A stretch of DNA of 38,303 nucleotides from Candidatus Aegiribacteria sp. (GTDB taxonomy: Bacteria; Fermentibacterota; Fermentibacteria; Fermentibacterales; JCC-6): NCBI GenBank assembly GCA_021108005.1, contig JAIORS010000144.1, forward strand, positions 1 to 38,303, written 5' to 3'. Made by a program: the position numbers and the translations under genes. How positions within the stretch are numbered: position 1 is the first letter of the stretch; every line of letters begins with the position of its first letter. The notes beneath the pieces were generated by a model. That model saw only the letters and a program-made list of their open reading frames with translations. It had not been told where the DNA came from and did no database searches. Shown here one piece after another: positions 16,901-25,449 of this stretch.

Positions 16901-18113
16901 CTTCGGGATCAATTTGCACCGCAGCCCGGGCCTGAGCGGTAATCTCGTTTCTGACTACATCCGCGCCGGTAAAATCACCGGTCATGTATCTGCCGGAACC
17001 GGTTGTACCGAGCCCGAGAACAGGTCTGTTTTTACCAAGAGTATGTGAAAGCCTTGAAAGCCCCTGTTTCACTGCTTCGAGAGGTCTTCCGGCAGTCATC
17101 AGGTATTCGGACGCATGAAGTTCTCCGGAAGCAGCTCCTATTGCCACAAGATTCGTACTGATGGATCCAACATCGATACCTATATAGACCGGCTCATCCG
17201 TGTTCTCAGGTATGTCCGGGGATACCGGGCAGGGAATTGAGAAATTTCTGAGAGAAGGCATTGTGCTTTCTGAAAAATTCCCCTTTTCTATATTGAGGAG
17301 CCTGGCGGTGAAATCAGCATCGATTATGCTCGATTTGCAATCATCAGCGGTAAGCGCGGCGCCTGCGGCTGTCAGGCATCTGAAATTATCGGGAATAGCA
17401 AGATCAGAATATTCACGGCCGAGAACTTCACGGAAGGCAGTGACCATCCCCTGGTTTGCCGCTACTCCTCCTACAAAGGCAACCGGAGGACGAAAATCTC
17501 TGCCGGACGCAATTGAACTTTTGAAATTCCTTGCGACAGCGAAGCAAAGCCCGGCTACGATATGGGCTACAGGCGTTCCTATCTGCTGGAGATGTATCAT
17601 ATCCGTTTTAGCGAAAACGCTGCATCTACCCGCAATTCTGGGTGGATGACTGCACTGAAGGGCGAGTTCACCGAGTTCTTCCGTCTTGAGTCCCAGTCTT
17701 GACGCCTGCTGGTCAAGGAAAGAGCCTGTCCCTGCAGCGCATACGGAATTCATTGAAAAATCATCAAATACAGAGCCGCCGGGAGTCTGCCTGAAAAGAA
17801 GAAGTTTCGAATCCTGACCACCCATCTCAATAACCGAATTGATACCCGGACAATAAACCGGAATTGAAGCTGCAAGGGCAACTACTTCGTTAACAATTTC
17901 GCAACCTGCGGCTGACGATGCCCCCTTTGAAGCGCTGCCGGTAAAAGCTGCTGGACATCCCTCCCAGCCATCAAGATCCGTAAGAATTTCCAGCAGAGAA
18001 TCAACCGGTTTTCCGTGGTGTCTTCTGTAGAGAGCAGCGAGAATGTTTTTTTCGTCCATGAGTACTACTTTTGTACTCACGGATCCCATATCTATACCGA
18101 TCCTTCTAGTCAT
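13920..18113 (-). CDS. Giant activase/dehydratase: tandem BadF/HgdC ATPases plus HgdB-like region
   Basis: This protein has about 1397 residues, counting from the ATG at 18113, where the first ATPase strand (RRIGIDMGSVSTKVV) begins; a longer frame opens at 18158. Two ASKHA ATPase domains lie at about 1-290 and 309-570. Each has the cluster-ligating Cys pair of HgdC-type activators (VCAAGTGSF and RC[ST]VF: Cys125/164 and Cys435/474). A CxxCxxxC...C group follows (592, 595, 599, 618), then a long region resembling the activase-related domain and 2-hydroxyacyl-CoA dehydratase subunits. Classic HgdC is a 260-residue homodimer holding one [4Fe-4S] cluster between subunits; here the dimer is fused in one chain. 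It probably makes low-potential electrons by ATP hydrolysis. The substrate is unknown, and no acyl-CoA genes lie nearby. Confidence 0.9.
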   Translation of the reverse strand: MTRRIGIDMGSVSTKVVLMDEKNILAALYRRHHGKPVDSLLEILTDLDGWEGCPAAFTGSASKGASSAAGCEIVNEVVALAASIPVYCPGINSVIEMGGQDSKLLLFRQTPGGSVFDDFSMNSVCAAGTGSFLDQQASRLGLKTEELGELALQCSHPPRIAGRCSVFAKTDMIHLQQIGTPVAHIVAGLCFAVARNFKSSIASGRDFRPPVAFVGGVAANQGMVTAFREVLGREYSDLAIPDNFRCLTAAGAALTADDCKSSIIDADFTARLLNIEKGNFSESTMPSLRNFSIPCPVSPDIPENTDEPVYIGIDVGSISTNLVAIGAASGELHASEYLMTAGRPLEAVKQGLSRLSHTLGKNRPVLGLGTTGSGRYMTGDFTGADVVRNEITAQARAAVQIDPEVDTIFEIGGQDSKFISLEKGRVVDFEMNKVCAAGTGSFLEEQSEKLGLDIREFGPLAIGAQAPCSLGERCTVFMESDVFSHQAAGASVEDIVAGLSYSIVKNYLHRVVGEKKIGNRIFFQGGTAFNTGVAAAFNSILHDRKVTIPENHHVTGAIGAALLAKEEKSPGPSKFKGFSLADEKYRQETFVCKGCPNRCEIHRVILHDGKDLFYGGRCEKYETDSASSHQVDPGTNWFEERKKLLLEGYTGCTSGNKPVVGIPRALWFWEFFPFFRTFFEECGFDVVISGTSTSSLIHSGVESVAAETCFPVKLAHGHVLDLLESDVDYLFLPSILRSFPQGDFTESYNCPYIEASPYIIDSGLGLSSEENVTTLSPVLDFSLSGSEWMKGLLEMATRLDIDADTARSACTEARRNQLRFSKSLLKAGERALAEIGKDQVVFVIISRPYNGSDPAVNVDLPDKLARMGATVIPTDFLDLPMKRTAEMHRNMYWQYGQRIIAAALAIREDPRLNGVYITNFGCGPDSFIQHEVARIMGEKPMLTIEIDEHAADAGVITRCEAFMDAISGRRQQGTSPFRQMLGNRNMDIGKRQVWIPWLGNATPVAVAAARKHGVDAVKIPPTNRDSVALGRSVTTGKECYPAIITAGNMLSVLRDNDPSKVAFFMGTASGPCRFGQYCSYHRILLDRLGYNDVPIITATSSDSYTNIKELSSIGFQIDMLKAAIAGDVLKSALYRVRPYELEEGSTDLVMKRYLNAVSEAMENGNTLIPVLKDAAMEFGNIPRVDIPKPLVLMFGEIYVRNDSFAHSFTDQHIEALGGEVLHTPLMEWFEYVNYSFVNKSKDRRKFIDLIRGYSRTKLMKKLRRKLEAPFADILADRPGVEPEEIMKAAHPYMKENIGGEAILCVGTPLALTMKSAIDGAVNIFPFTCLPGTVVTAISKKIRKEHRNLPWLNLAFDGQEDTDNEARLQAFMYQVKQNFDARSSSISENTMEAIETKL

Positions 18114-18174
18114 AAAATATTGTCTTTCTAAATACGTAAGACTGCCGGAGATCTTCATGTATCTGCATTATGCG

Positions 18175-18525
18175 TCAGAAATGATAGAGTACCTCGAAGC
18201 AATCTTTGTCAGGTAGAATGGAGAACATAACAGTTTTAGCACGGTTAACACTGTCAATCAGTGTTTTTTCGAATTCCCTGTGCTGATCGTTCTCGATCCA
18301 ACTCAATTCGATTCTTTCTCTTTCCTGTAATATAACGGTGTCCTCGAGTATACAACTGATTGAAATGGAAGTTCCCGTTATGGTATCAGTTGCGGTTGTC
18401 AGCTGAACATCGGTGATGGTATATCCTGTTTCGTTGGATATCCTTACGATTGTTCCAGATTGTTGTTTTCCACAGCAGCAGATTGCGCATACAGTAAAAA
18501 TAGCTGGAAAAAAATACTTGTTCAT
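18175..18525 (-). CDS. Small hypothetical lipoprotein
   Basis: Starting at the ATG at 18525 gives 116 residues with a lipoprotein signal (MNKYFFPAIFTVCAICCCG) and several adjacent Cys as candidate lipid sites. The frame opens 44 codons earlier, but that extension is not signal-like and overlaps the divergent promoter space. The mature part is rich in beta-strand residues (TVRISNETGYTITDVQLTTATDTITG), resembling a small Ig-like or sandwich fold. I do not recognise the family. It lies 60 bp upstream of the giant activase gene in the same direction. Confidence 0.6.
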   Translation of the reverse strand: MNKYFFPAIFTVCAICCCGKQQSGTIVRISNETGYTITDVQLTTATDTITGTSISISCILEDTVILQERERIELSWIENDQHREFEKTLIDSVNRAKTVMFSILPDKDCFEVLYHF

Positions 18526-18620
18526 TACACATCCAGAAAATTGAAGTTGTCGCGTTTGCCGGAACCGAAAGATAAACAAATTAGTTATATTGCGGTAGAT
18601 GAACGAGACGGAAAACCTTA

Positions 18621-20723
18621 ATGATATTGCGATATCAATGCGAAGGGGTGAGTGCAATAGTTTCAGATAACCTGGGAATCCGCATAAACCGGCTTCCCTT
18701 TTTCCTCATTGTGATATTGTTTATTACTGCACCCGCTATGGCTTACGTAGGCCCGGGAGCCGGTTTCGGTATAGTTACGTCTTTCCTTGTGTTTCTGAAT
18801 GCCATTTTCGTTTCATTGCTGTCAGCACTTATATGGCCCGTTACCATCATCATAAGGTCTCTTAAAAAAAGAAGAAGACAGTATACAGGAACTGCGAGAA
18901 GAGTTGTAATACTTGGACTTGACGGTTTTTCCCCTGTTATCGCGGAAAGAATGATGGCTGATGGAGAACTCCCCAATCTTAAAAAACTCTCCGATGAAGG
19001 CTCGTTTTCCAGGCTGGGAACAACCTGTCCGGGTATTTCGCCTGTTGCGTGGTCCTCATTCCAGACCGGTGTTAATCCAGGCAAACACGGAATATTTGAC
19101 TTTCTCGCTCCCGACAGGGAAAGGTATCTAGCTAAATTGTCATCTGTGACCTCGGGCGAAGCTCCATCAAGGGTCGGCCTGGGACTCATCAACAGAACAG
19201 TGATGAAACCCTTTGTAAAGCTGTTGCGGAAGAGTAAACCGTTCTGGAAACTGCTTAAGCGTTACGGTATAAGATCTACGGTTCTCAGGGTTCCCATCAC
19301 TTATCCTCCCGAATCGCTTGACGGGCATTTACTCAGCGGTATGTGTGTTCCGGATCTTCGTGGAACCCAGGGCAGTTATACGATATTCACTGAAGAGGAG
19401 TCAGAAGAGACTTTTACGGGCGGCATTCAGCGAAGGCTTGAAAAACTGGATGAGAACAGATGGAAACTGGAAATGCCCGGCCCTGAAAAACCTGACGGCG
19501 AATATGTCACAGCCAGGCTTGAACTCGACATTTCCGGCAAAACAGCTCTACTGCGAACCGATAACGGACACGTTGAACTGAAAACCGGTGTGCTTTCCGA
19601 TTGGCTTGAAATGCTTTTCAGTCATGGTCGGAGTAAAGTCAGGGGAATATCGAAATTCTGTCTTACGGAGGATATGGCTGGAAGACCTGTTCTTTACTCT
19701 ACCGCAATTAATGTTGACCCGTTCTCCCCCTCTGTACCCATCTCGCATCCCGTTCATTATTCGAAGTACCTTTCCGGACTGTACGGTCCTTTCGCAACAC
19801 TTGGTCTTGCCGAGGATACCTGGGCATTGAGTAACGGGGCTGTTTCTGAAGAAGTTTTCCTTGAACAGGCATGGTCCATCTACAATGAGAGAAGGAAGAT
19901 GTTCTCAGACGCCCTGAAGCATACAAGGGATGGTCTTGTAGTATGTGTATTTGACACGTCTGACAGAATACAGCACATGTTCTGGGGTGACGGTTCGTTG
20001 AAAGGCACTCCAATCCATGATATGTACAAAGAAATGGATTCGCTGATAGGAAAAACTGTCAGTGAGCTTGGCAGGAAAGATATGCTCATAGTAATGTCAG
20101 ATCATGGTTTTACTTCTTTCCATACGTGCATAGACTTTAACAGGTGGCTTCTTGATAACGATTATCTTGTTCTCGATAACGGCGTTGAAACAGTTGACAC
20201 ATCGTTCAAGGGGGTTGACTGGTCAAGAACAAGGGCATGGTCTATGGGGCTGGCCGGCATAATGCTCAATATCAGTGGTCGTGAGGGCAAAGGTATTGTA
20301 GAATCAGGAACTGAAGCTGCAGAGCTTCTTGAAGAGATATCCGCGAAGCTTTTGAAGCTTGAAAACGGTGAAGGCGAAAGGGTGATTAACGCGGTTTATC
20401 CTTCCGAGAGTGTTTACAACGGACCCTATACTTCCAGGGGGCCAGATCTTGTGATCGGCACAAAAGACGGTTACAGATCCGGCTGGGGATGTGTCACGGG
20501 GGGTATTGGAAAGGAAATTATCTATCCCAACGAAAGGCACTGGAACGGGGATCACTGTCACGATCACAAACTTGTTCCCGGTACGCTTGCTTCCAATGTA
20601 AAACTGAACACCGAAGATGCGACGATTATCGATATCGCGCCAACAGTACTCAGAGCTTTTGGTGTTATGGCCCCAGCCTACATGGAGGGTAAGTCCCTTA
20701 TCCGGGAAGGTGCGGAAAGATGA
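18621..20723 (+). CDS. Membrane-anchored alkaline-phosphatase-superfamily phosphodiesterase
   Basis: This 700-residue protein has an N-terminal module of two hydrophobic segments with the AYVGPGAGFG motif (residues 41-50), then a basic RSLKKRRR stop, then a type I phosphodiesterase/nucleotide-pyrophosphatase domain. Catalytic markers are VVILGLDGF (Asp101), GISPVAWSSFQTG with Ser140 as likely nucleophile, GKHGIFDF, MSDHGF and the late GDHCHDH. The AYVGPGAG module also occurs as small stand-alone proteins in envelope loci. The catalytic domain should face outward if the second segment is a TM anchor, but the basic cluster could instead hold it inside. It overlaps the next, paralogous gene by ATGA. 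The ATG at 18621 lacks a good SD, so a start slightly downstream is possible. Confidence 0.85.
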   Translation: MILRYQCEGVSAIVSDNLGIRINRLPFFLIVILFITAPAMAYVGPGAGFGIVTSFLVFLNAIFVSLLSALIWPVTIIIRSLKKRRRQYTGTARRVVILGLDGFSPVIAERMMADGELPNLKKLSDEGSFSRLGTTCPGISPVAWSSFQTGVNPGKHGIFDFLAPDRERYLAKLSSVTSGEAPSRVGLGLINRTVMKPFVKLLRKSKPFWKLLKRYGIRSTVLRVPITYPPESLDGHLLSGMCVPDLRGTQGSYTIFTEEESEETFTGGIQRRLEKLDENRWKLEMPGPEKPDGEYVTARLELDISGKTALLRTDNGHVELKTGVLSDWLEMLFSHGRSKVRGISKFCLTEDMAGRPVLYSTAINVDPFSPSVPISHPVHYSKYLSGLYGPFATLGLAEDTWALSNGAVSEEVFLEQAWSIYNERRKMFSDALKHTRDGLVVCVFDTSDRIQHMFWGDGSLKGTPIHDMYKEMDSLIGKTVSELGRKDMLIVMSDHGFTSFHTCIDFNRWLLDNDYLVLDNGVETVDTSFKGVDWSRTRAWSMGLAGIMLNISGREGKGIVESGTEAAELLEEISAKLLKLENGEGERVINAVYPSESVYNGPYTSRGPDLVIGTKDGYRSGWGCVTGGIGKEIIYPNERHWNGDHCHDHKLVPGTLASNVKLNTEDATIIDIAPTVLRAFGVMAPAYMEGKSLIREGAER

Positions 20724-22690
20724 AAAGAAGGGAATTCCTCAAGCTCGCGGCTCTGTCACCCGCGGCTCTCATCGCATTGAATACAGGCTGCAGACGTACA
20801 GCATCTCCTGCAAAGCGTGTTATTGTACTTGGAATTGACGGGATGGACCCATTCCTTCTGAGAAGCTTTATCCATGAAGGGGTGATGCCTAACGCTGCTA
20901 TACTCATGTCATCGGGAGGATTGAACAGGCTTGGAACAAGCAATCCTCCCCAGAGTCCGGTAGCATGGTCTAATTTCATAACAGGTTACGGCCCGAACGT
21001 ACACGGAATATTCGATTTCATTCACAGGGACCCTTCCAGCAGGCTACCCTACCTCTCTACATCCAGGGTTATCGGCCCCGACAGGATAATCAGCATCAGC
21101 GACTGGCGTCTCCCCCTGTCCGGAGCAAAGGTAGAACTGCTTAGAAAGGGAGAGCCATTCTGGAACCGGCTTACCGATGAAGGAATACCTGTTAAACTGA
21201 TCAAACTTCCGGTTGATTTTCCTCCCGACAAGGGGAAGGCTAAAATACTATCGGGGCTGGGAACACCGGATATGCGGGGAAGCCAGGGAAGCTTCACGTT
21301 TTTTACGGATGACGCGAGATCGATTACAGACGTAACTTCCGGAGGGATAATCGTTCCTGTGCGTGATTACGGCGACAAATGCTACGTCTGTCCTATAAGA
21401 GGGCCGGAGAACTCAATGAGAGCCGGTAATCCTGATATGAGAGTTGAAGCGAAGGTCTGGGTTGACCGCGATGCGGATGCATTGAGAATAGACATTCAGG
21501 ATGAAAGCACTGTACTGGCAGCCGGAGAATGGAGCCGGTGGTTAAAAATAAGATTTGACGCGATACCGCACATTTCCAGCGTTAACGCTATTGGAAGGTT
21601 CTACGTAAAGGAAATATCGCCAAGGCTTAAACTTTACCTTTCGCCGCTGAATATCGACCCGATGAATCCCGCTCTTCCCATTTCGGAACCCGCTGACTTC
21701 AGCAGCAATCTCGCAAGGGACCTTGGATCGTTCTACACACAGGGTTTCCCGGAGGACACAAAGGCCCTTTCTAGGGGTATACTTTCGGATGAGGAGTATC
21801 TGCAGCAGGCGTGGATAGTCCTTGATGAACGGCTGAACCTTTTCCATCACGAATTGAGCAATTTCAAAGAGGGCATGTTCTTCTTCTATTTCAGCTCGCT
21901 GGATCTTAACGTACACATGTTCTACAGGGTTCTTGACCACAATTCGCCCCTTTATACAAGCACAAACCCCCGTTTTAAAAGCTCAATACGAGAACTGTAT
22001 ATGCAGATGGACAGAGTTATAGGAGATGCGCTTTCTGCAAAGGACGCTAATACGGAAATAGTGCTGCTTTCCGATCATGGATTTGCGCCTTTCAACAGAT
22101 CTTTTAACCTGAATACATGGCTTGCGGAGGAAGGTTACGCTAATATAACGTCCCCTCATTCCAGGAATCAGGATATGTTCGCCGCAATCGACTGGGCTTC
22201 CACGGCAGCTTACGGCCTTGGATTGAATTGCCTTTACATCAACAGATCAGGCCGTGAAGAGAACGGAATAATATCTCCGGATCAGGTTCCTGATCTTCTT
22301 CTAAGGTTGAAACGTGACCTTGAATCGATAACAGATCCCGCCACCGGAAGGCGAGTTATAGATAATGCCTATATTACATCTGATATCTATCCGGGGCCCC
22401 TTCCACCCTTCTCGCCGGATATGATAATCGGTTACGCAAGGGGTTACAGATCTTCCTGGGAGACAACTCTCGGGAGTTATCCTGAGGAAGTAATAACGGA
22501 TAACCTTGATCCCTGGAGCGGAACACACTGCGTAGACCCCGGGGTTGTTCCAGGAACACTCCTCTCAACTGTGCCGCTTTCACTGCCTGACCCGAATCTC
22601 ATGGATATGGGAAGAAGCATATCCTCGCTTTTCGATGTACCCGTTCTTCCCCCCGGAGGAAGAAATATTTTCAGTGATACAGATGATTAG
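20720..22690 (+). CDS. Tat-exported lipoprotein, alkaline-phosphatase superfamily
   Basis: This 656-residue paralogue of the preceding enzyme begins MKRREFLKLAAL...LNTGC, a twin-arginine signal that ends in a lipobox with Cys24. It is thus folded in the cytoplasm, exported by Tat and lipid-anchored. The catalytic markers match its neighbour: VLGIDGMDP (Asp40), PQSPVAWSNFITG (Ser79), NVHGIFDF, LSDHGFAPF and a late THCVDPG. The late metal-site His pattern (GTHCVDP) differs from the neighbour's (GDHCHDH), so their metal content or activity may differ. Tat export fits a metal-loaded enzyme. Its stop overlaps the ATG of the following membrane protein. Confidence 0.87.
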   Translation: MKRREFLKLAALSPAALIALNTGCRRTASPAKRVIVLGIDGMDPFLLRSFIHEGVMPNAAILMSSGGLNRLGTSNPPQSPVAWSNFITGYGPNVHGIFDFIHRDPSSRLPYLSTSRVIGPDRIISISDWRLPLSGAKVELLRKGEPFWNRLTDEGIPVKLIKLPVDFPPDKGKAKILSGLGTPDMRGSQGSFTFFTDDARSITDVTSGGIIVPVRDYGDKCYVCPIRGPENSMRAGNPDMRVEAKVWVDRDADALRIDIQDESTVLAAGEWSRWLKIRFDAIPHISSVNAIGRFYVKEISPRLKLYLSPLNIDPMNPALPISEPADFSSNLARDLGSFYTQGFPEDTKALSRGILSDEEYLQQAWIVLDERLNLFHHELSNFKEGMFFFYFSSLDLNVHMFYRVLDHNSPLYTSTNPRFKSSIRELYMQMDRVIGDALSAKDANTEIVLLSDHGFAPFNRSFNLNTWLAEEGYANITSPHSRNQDMFAAIDWASTAAYGLGLNCLYINRSGREENGIISPDQVPDLLLRLKRDLESITDPATGRRVIDNAYITSDIYPGPLPPFSPDMIIGYARGYRSSWETTLGSYPEEVITDNLDPWSGTHCVDPGVVPGTLLSTVPLSLPDPNLMDMGRSISSLFDVPVLPPGGRNIFSDTDD

Positions 22691-23501
22691 CATTGCGGCA
22701 AGTGTTTTAAGCGGATTCTTCGATATTATCCTGCTGCCTTTCAGAATGCTGCCTCCTTTCTGCGGACTGCTGTTCATCTCTCTGGTATCGGGCCTTGGTA
22801 TGATTTTTGTTTTCAGCCGTGTTTCAAATCAGAAGAAGATTTCCAGACTGAGAAAGAGAATGGGCGGCGAAGTTCTGGGCATACTGCTTCATGTTAGCAG
22901 CCCGGGAACCGTAATAAGATTCGCCTGGAGGCTTATATGCAGTAATACGCTTTACCTGGCGTATATTCTGAAGCCGCTTCTTGTTATTGCCGTTCCCTTT
23001 ATGCTTGTCTGGGGTCAGCTGGACGCTAGATACAGCACGGAAGGGATGAAAAAGGATTTGCCCATAACTGTAACTGTGCAATACGGCAATGGTCTGCCGG
23101 CAAGGGAGAACCTGGATATAAAAACAACCGGAGTGGAACTGATCCCTCCCGTTGTAATGGTCGATACACTCGATGAAGCAAGTTTCAGGATGTTACCCGA
23201 GTCTGACAACCTCAGAAGCCTGGAGATTGGCGGAACAGTGATTCGGGTGGGAAGAACCGGAAACTGGAGCGGATGCAGAATTCTGAGGGGATTCGATTCA
23301 GGCGGTTCGCTTAAAAGGCTCTTCTGCCCTTGGATAGGACGTATAAATCGAACGGAAGAAGGTCCCGGTTCCGGGTCGTATTCGTTACCCGATGTAAGGT
23401 ACGGTGTTCTTGGAGGTTACTGGTCCTGGATTGCTGTATTTCTTGTGTTTTCCACGCTTTCCGCAATCGTGGGAGCCAGAGTATTCAAAGTGAAGATCTA
23501 A
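22683..23501 (+). CDS. Membrane protein linked to the phosphodiesterase pair
   Basis: Starting at the ATG that overlaps the previous stop (22683) gives 272 residues. There are hydrophobic segments at about 2-20 and 24-44, a basic cytoplasmic loop (NQKKISRLRKRMGG), another segment near 90-110, a periplasmic domain of about 130 residues, and a final TM (WIAVFLVFSTLSAIVGA) with FKVKI at the end. The frame extends 46 codons upstream, but that stretch lies inside the phosphodiesterase gene. I do not recognise the family. Coupling to two extracytoplasmic phosphodiesterases suggests a membrane partner or a glycan/lipid carrier handler. Confidence 0.72.
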   Translation: MISIAASVLSGFFDIILLPFRMLPPFCGLLFISLVSGLGMIFVFSRVSNQKKISRLRKRMGGEVLGILLHVSSPGTVIRFAWRLICSNTLYLAYILKPLLVIAVPFMLVWGQLDARYSTEGMKKDLPITVTVQYGNGLPARENLDIKTTGVELIPPVVMVDTLDEASFRMLPESDNLRSLEIGGTVIRVGRTGNWSGCRILRGFDSGGSLKRLFCPWIGRINRTEEGPGSGSYSLPDVRYGVLGGYWSWIAVFLVFSTLSAIVGARVFKVKI

Positions 23502-23514
23502 AGAATGGAGCGTT

Positions 23515-23712
23515 ATGGCAAAGCTCAAACTGAAAATCGATAGCTCAACTATCGAGAGGATAAGAAAAGTCTCCGAGGCGGGCGGCTATTCGTCTCCAGA
23601 GGAATTCGTAATACACATCATAGAACGAGAACTTGATACACTTGATCCGGGTGAGGGCGAATCGGAAGAAGATATCCGCAAAAAGATGGAAGGCCTTGGT
23701 TACATCGAATAG
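23515..23712 (+). CDS. Small protein, possible ribbon-helix-helix
   Basis: This 65-residue protein begins MAKLKLKIDSSTIERIRKVSEAGGYSSPEEFVIHIIERELD. That is a short strand and two helices, the pattern of an RHH (MetJ/Arc-like) DNA-binding protein, followed by an acidic tail. GGAG lies 4 bases before the ATG. It follows the membrane-protein gene by 13 bp. It could be a regulator of the neighbouring operon, but the fold call is from pattern only. Confidence 0.65.
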   Translation: MAKLKLKIDSSTIERIRKVSEAGGYSSPEEFVIHIIERELDTLDPGEGESEEDIRKKMEGLGYIE

Positions 23713-23815
23713 AGTCCTTTATCTCTTTTCGCACTGTTTACTCACAATAACAGAGACTGGTTGGAAAACCTGTTATGCCCTATTTTCGATGATAATGAAT
23801 TGAAAGGCGGATTTC

Positions 23816-24697
23816 ATGGAGGATTATCCACTGCATGTCAAAGAACTTGAAAAATCTTTCAAGAAGAAACTCGGTCTATCGAGTTTCAAAGCAGTAGACA
23901 ATATTAATTTCAGCCTGTCCGAAGGAGAAATACTTGGGTTCCTGGGTCCTAATGGCGCGGGAAAAACTACAGCCATCAAATGCATACTGGGACTTTTAAA
24001 GCCAACTTCAGGAAACGTAACGCTCTGGGGATTACATCCGGCATCTTCTGAAGTGAGAAAAAGAATAGGTTACGTTCCCGAAAACCCCGATTACGATGAT
24101 GCTTTTACTCCTGTTGAATTCATGACGATGTTCTCCCATATGCGTAAATTGAACATGCGGAAGGATCGGATGCTTGCGATTCTTGGCAGAGTAGGTCTTT
24201 CAGAATGGGAAAATGTCAGGATAAGAAATTTCTCAAAAGGAATGCGTCAGCGTGTAAGCCTTGCGCTTGCCCTTCAGTCCGAACCTGACCTTATGATCAT
24301 GGATGAGCCTACAGGTGGCCTGGATCCAGCAGCACGGAAGGAATTCCGAGACATTATCCTTGAAGAAAATCAGAGGGGCGCATCAATATTTCTTTCATCA
24401 CACCTGCTGTCAGAAGTTGAGACCATTTGTGACAGGGCAATAATTCTTTCGAAAGGGAAAAAGGTTGCAGAGGGCAATCTTGAAGACCTCATGCGGACGG
24501 AAGATAACTACAGAATCACGTACTTGCAGCCTGACAAAGAAGAAGATGAACCCGAAGAGCTTGAAATCAAATCGGAAGTACTTCAGAAAACCATTGATGA
24601 TCTCAGGGGCGACGGGTACAACATTATTAGCGTAAGACCTGTATACAGAAGCCTTGAGGATGTTTTCCTTTCCGCCACTGGTGGAGGTGGCAGATGA
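23816..24697 (+). CDS. ABC-2 exporter ATP-binding protein (second system)
   Basis: This 293-residue ATPase has Walker A FLGPNGAGKTTAIKCILGL, signature FSKGMRQRVSLALAL, Walker B LMIMDEPTGGLDP and SSHLLSEVE. A C-terminal tail contains a strongly acidic stretch (PDKEEDEPEELEIKSE). It starts after an AAAGGCGG ribosome site and overlaps the permease by ATGA. The layout parallels the exporter at 10.4-12.2 kb, but the sequences are clearly separate paralogues. It leads a four-gene, fully coupled operon. Confidence 0.92.
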   Translation: MEDYPLHVKELEKSFKKKLGLSSFKAVDNINFSLSEGEILGFLGPNGAGKTTAIKCILGLLKPTSGNVTLWGLHPASSEVRKRIGYVPENPDYDDAFTPVEFMTMFSHMRKLNMRKDRMLAILGRVGLSEWENVRIRNFSKGMRQRVSLALALQSEPDLMIMDEPTGGLDPAARKEFRDIILEENQRGASIFLSSHLLSEVETICDRAIILSKGKKVAEGNLEDLMRTEDNYRITYLQPDKEEDEPEELEIKSEVLQKTIDDLRGDGYNIISVRPVYRSLEDVFLSATGGGGR

Positions 24698-25449
24698 AAC
24701 CTGTAATGACCTTTGCTCTAATGACACTGAGAAACCTTCTGAGAAGAAGAACGATCTGGGGAATCAGCATTGTAATCCTCATTGCACTTTTCGGGATCGG
24801 TCAGATACCTACGTACGGCGTTTCCAACGAAGGAAGATTCATACTCGATTTTGGGCTTTTCGGCCTTGAAATAGGCGCCCTCCTTCTGGCAATAGGGCTT
24901 GCTTCCAACATCTACCCAAGGGACAAGGAACAAAGAACTGTAATGCCGATAATTGCGGTTCCCCTTTCCCGAGGCCAGTACCTTATGGGCAGGTTTATTG
25001 GCGCTGCCATCGTTGAGGCCGCAGCGATGCTTGCTGGCTGCACCGGTCTTATGATAATACTTCTGACAAGTGGAAACGCGATTCCACCTGACATGTTCCC
25101 CGCTACCGTACTTCTGCTTGTAGAAGGATGGTTCCTTCTTGCGGTTGTCTTCTTTTTCAGTTTCTGGACATCTCCCCCGCTTAATGCCCCTCTTACCATT
25201 CTTTTGTTCATAGTTTCACAGATGTCTGTTTCCGGATTCATAGGTCTATTTCCCCAGGCACCAGCCTTCATGCGGGTGCTGAGGTTACTGCTGCCCCATA
25301 TGGATGTGTTCCATATAAAGGACCCCATAGCTCATGGAATGAATGTCCCTGGTCTATATTTCCTTCTGGCGATACTTTATGGATTGGCTCACATGGCTTT
25401 CATGCTATCCCTGGCACTGGCCGTTTTCAGAAGCAGGGACCTGAAATGA
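24694..25449 (+). CDS. ABC-2 type permease (second system)
   Basis: This 251-residue polytopic protein has six hydrophobic segments, starting FALMTLRNLLRRRTIWGISIVILIALFG. The YPRDKEQRTVMPIIAVPLSRGQYLMGRF segment after TM2 is the usual ABC-2 permease pattern. Both ends overlap neighbours by 4 bp, so ATPase, permease, lipoprotein and helical-repeat protein are made together. It pairs with the preceding ATPase. The transported substance is not evident. Confidence 0.88.
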   Translation: MKPVMTFALMTLRNLLRRRTIWGISIVILIALFGIGQIPTYGVSNEGRFILDFGLFGLEIGALLLAIGLASNIYPRDKEQRTVMPIIAVPLSRGQYLMGRFIGAAIVEAAAMLAGCTGLMIILLTSGNAIPPDMFPATVLLLVEGWFLLAVVFFFSFWTSPPLNAPLTILLFIVSQMSVSGFIGLFPQAPAFMRVLRLLLPHMDVFHIKDPIAHGMNVPGLYFLLAILYGLAHMAFMLSLALAVFRSRDLK

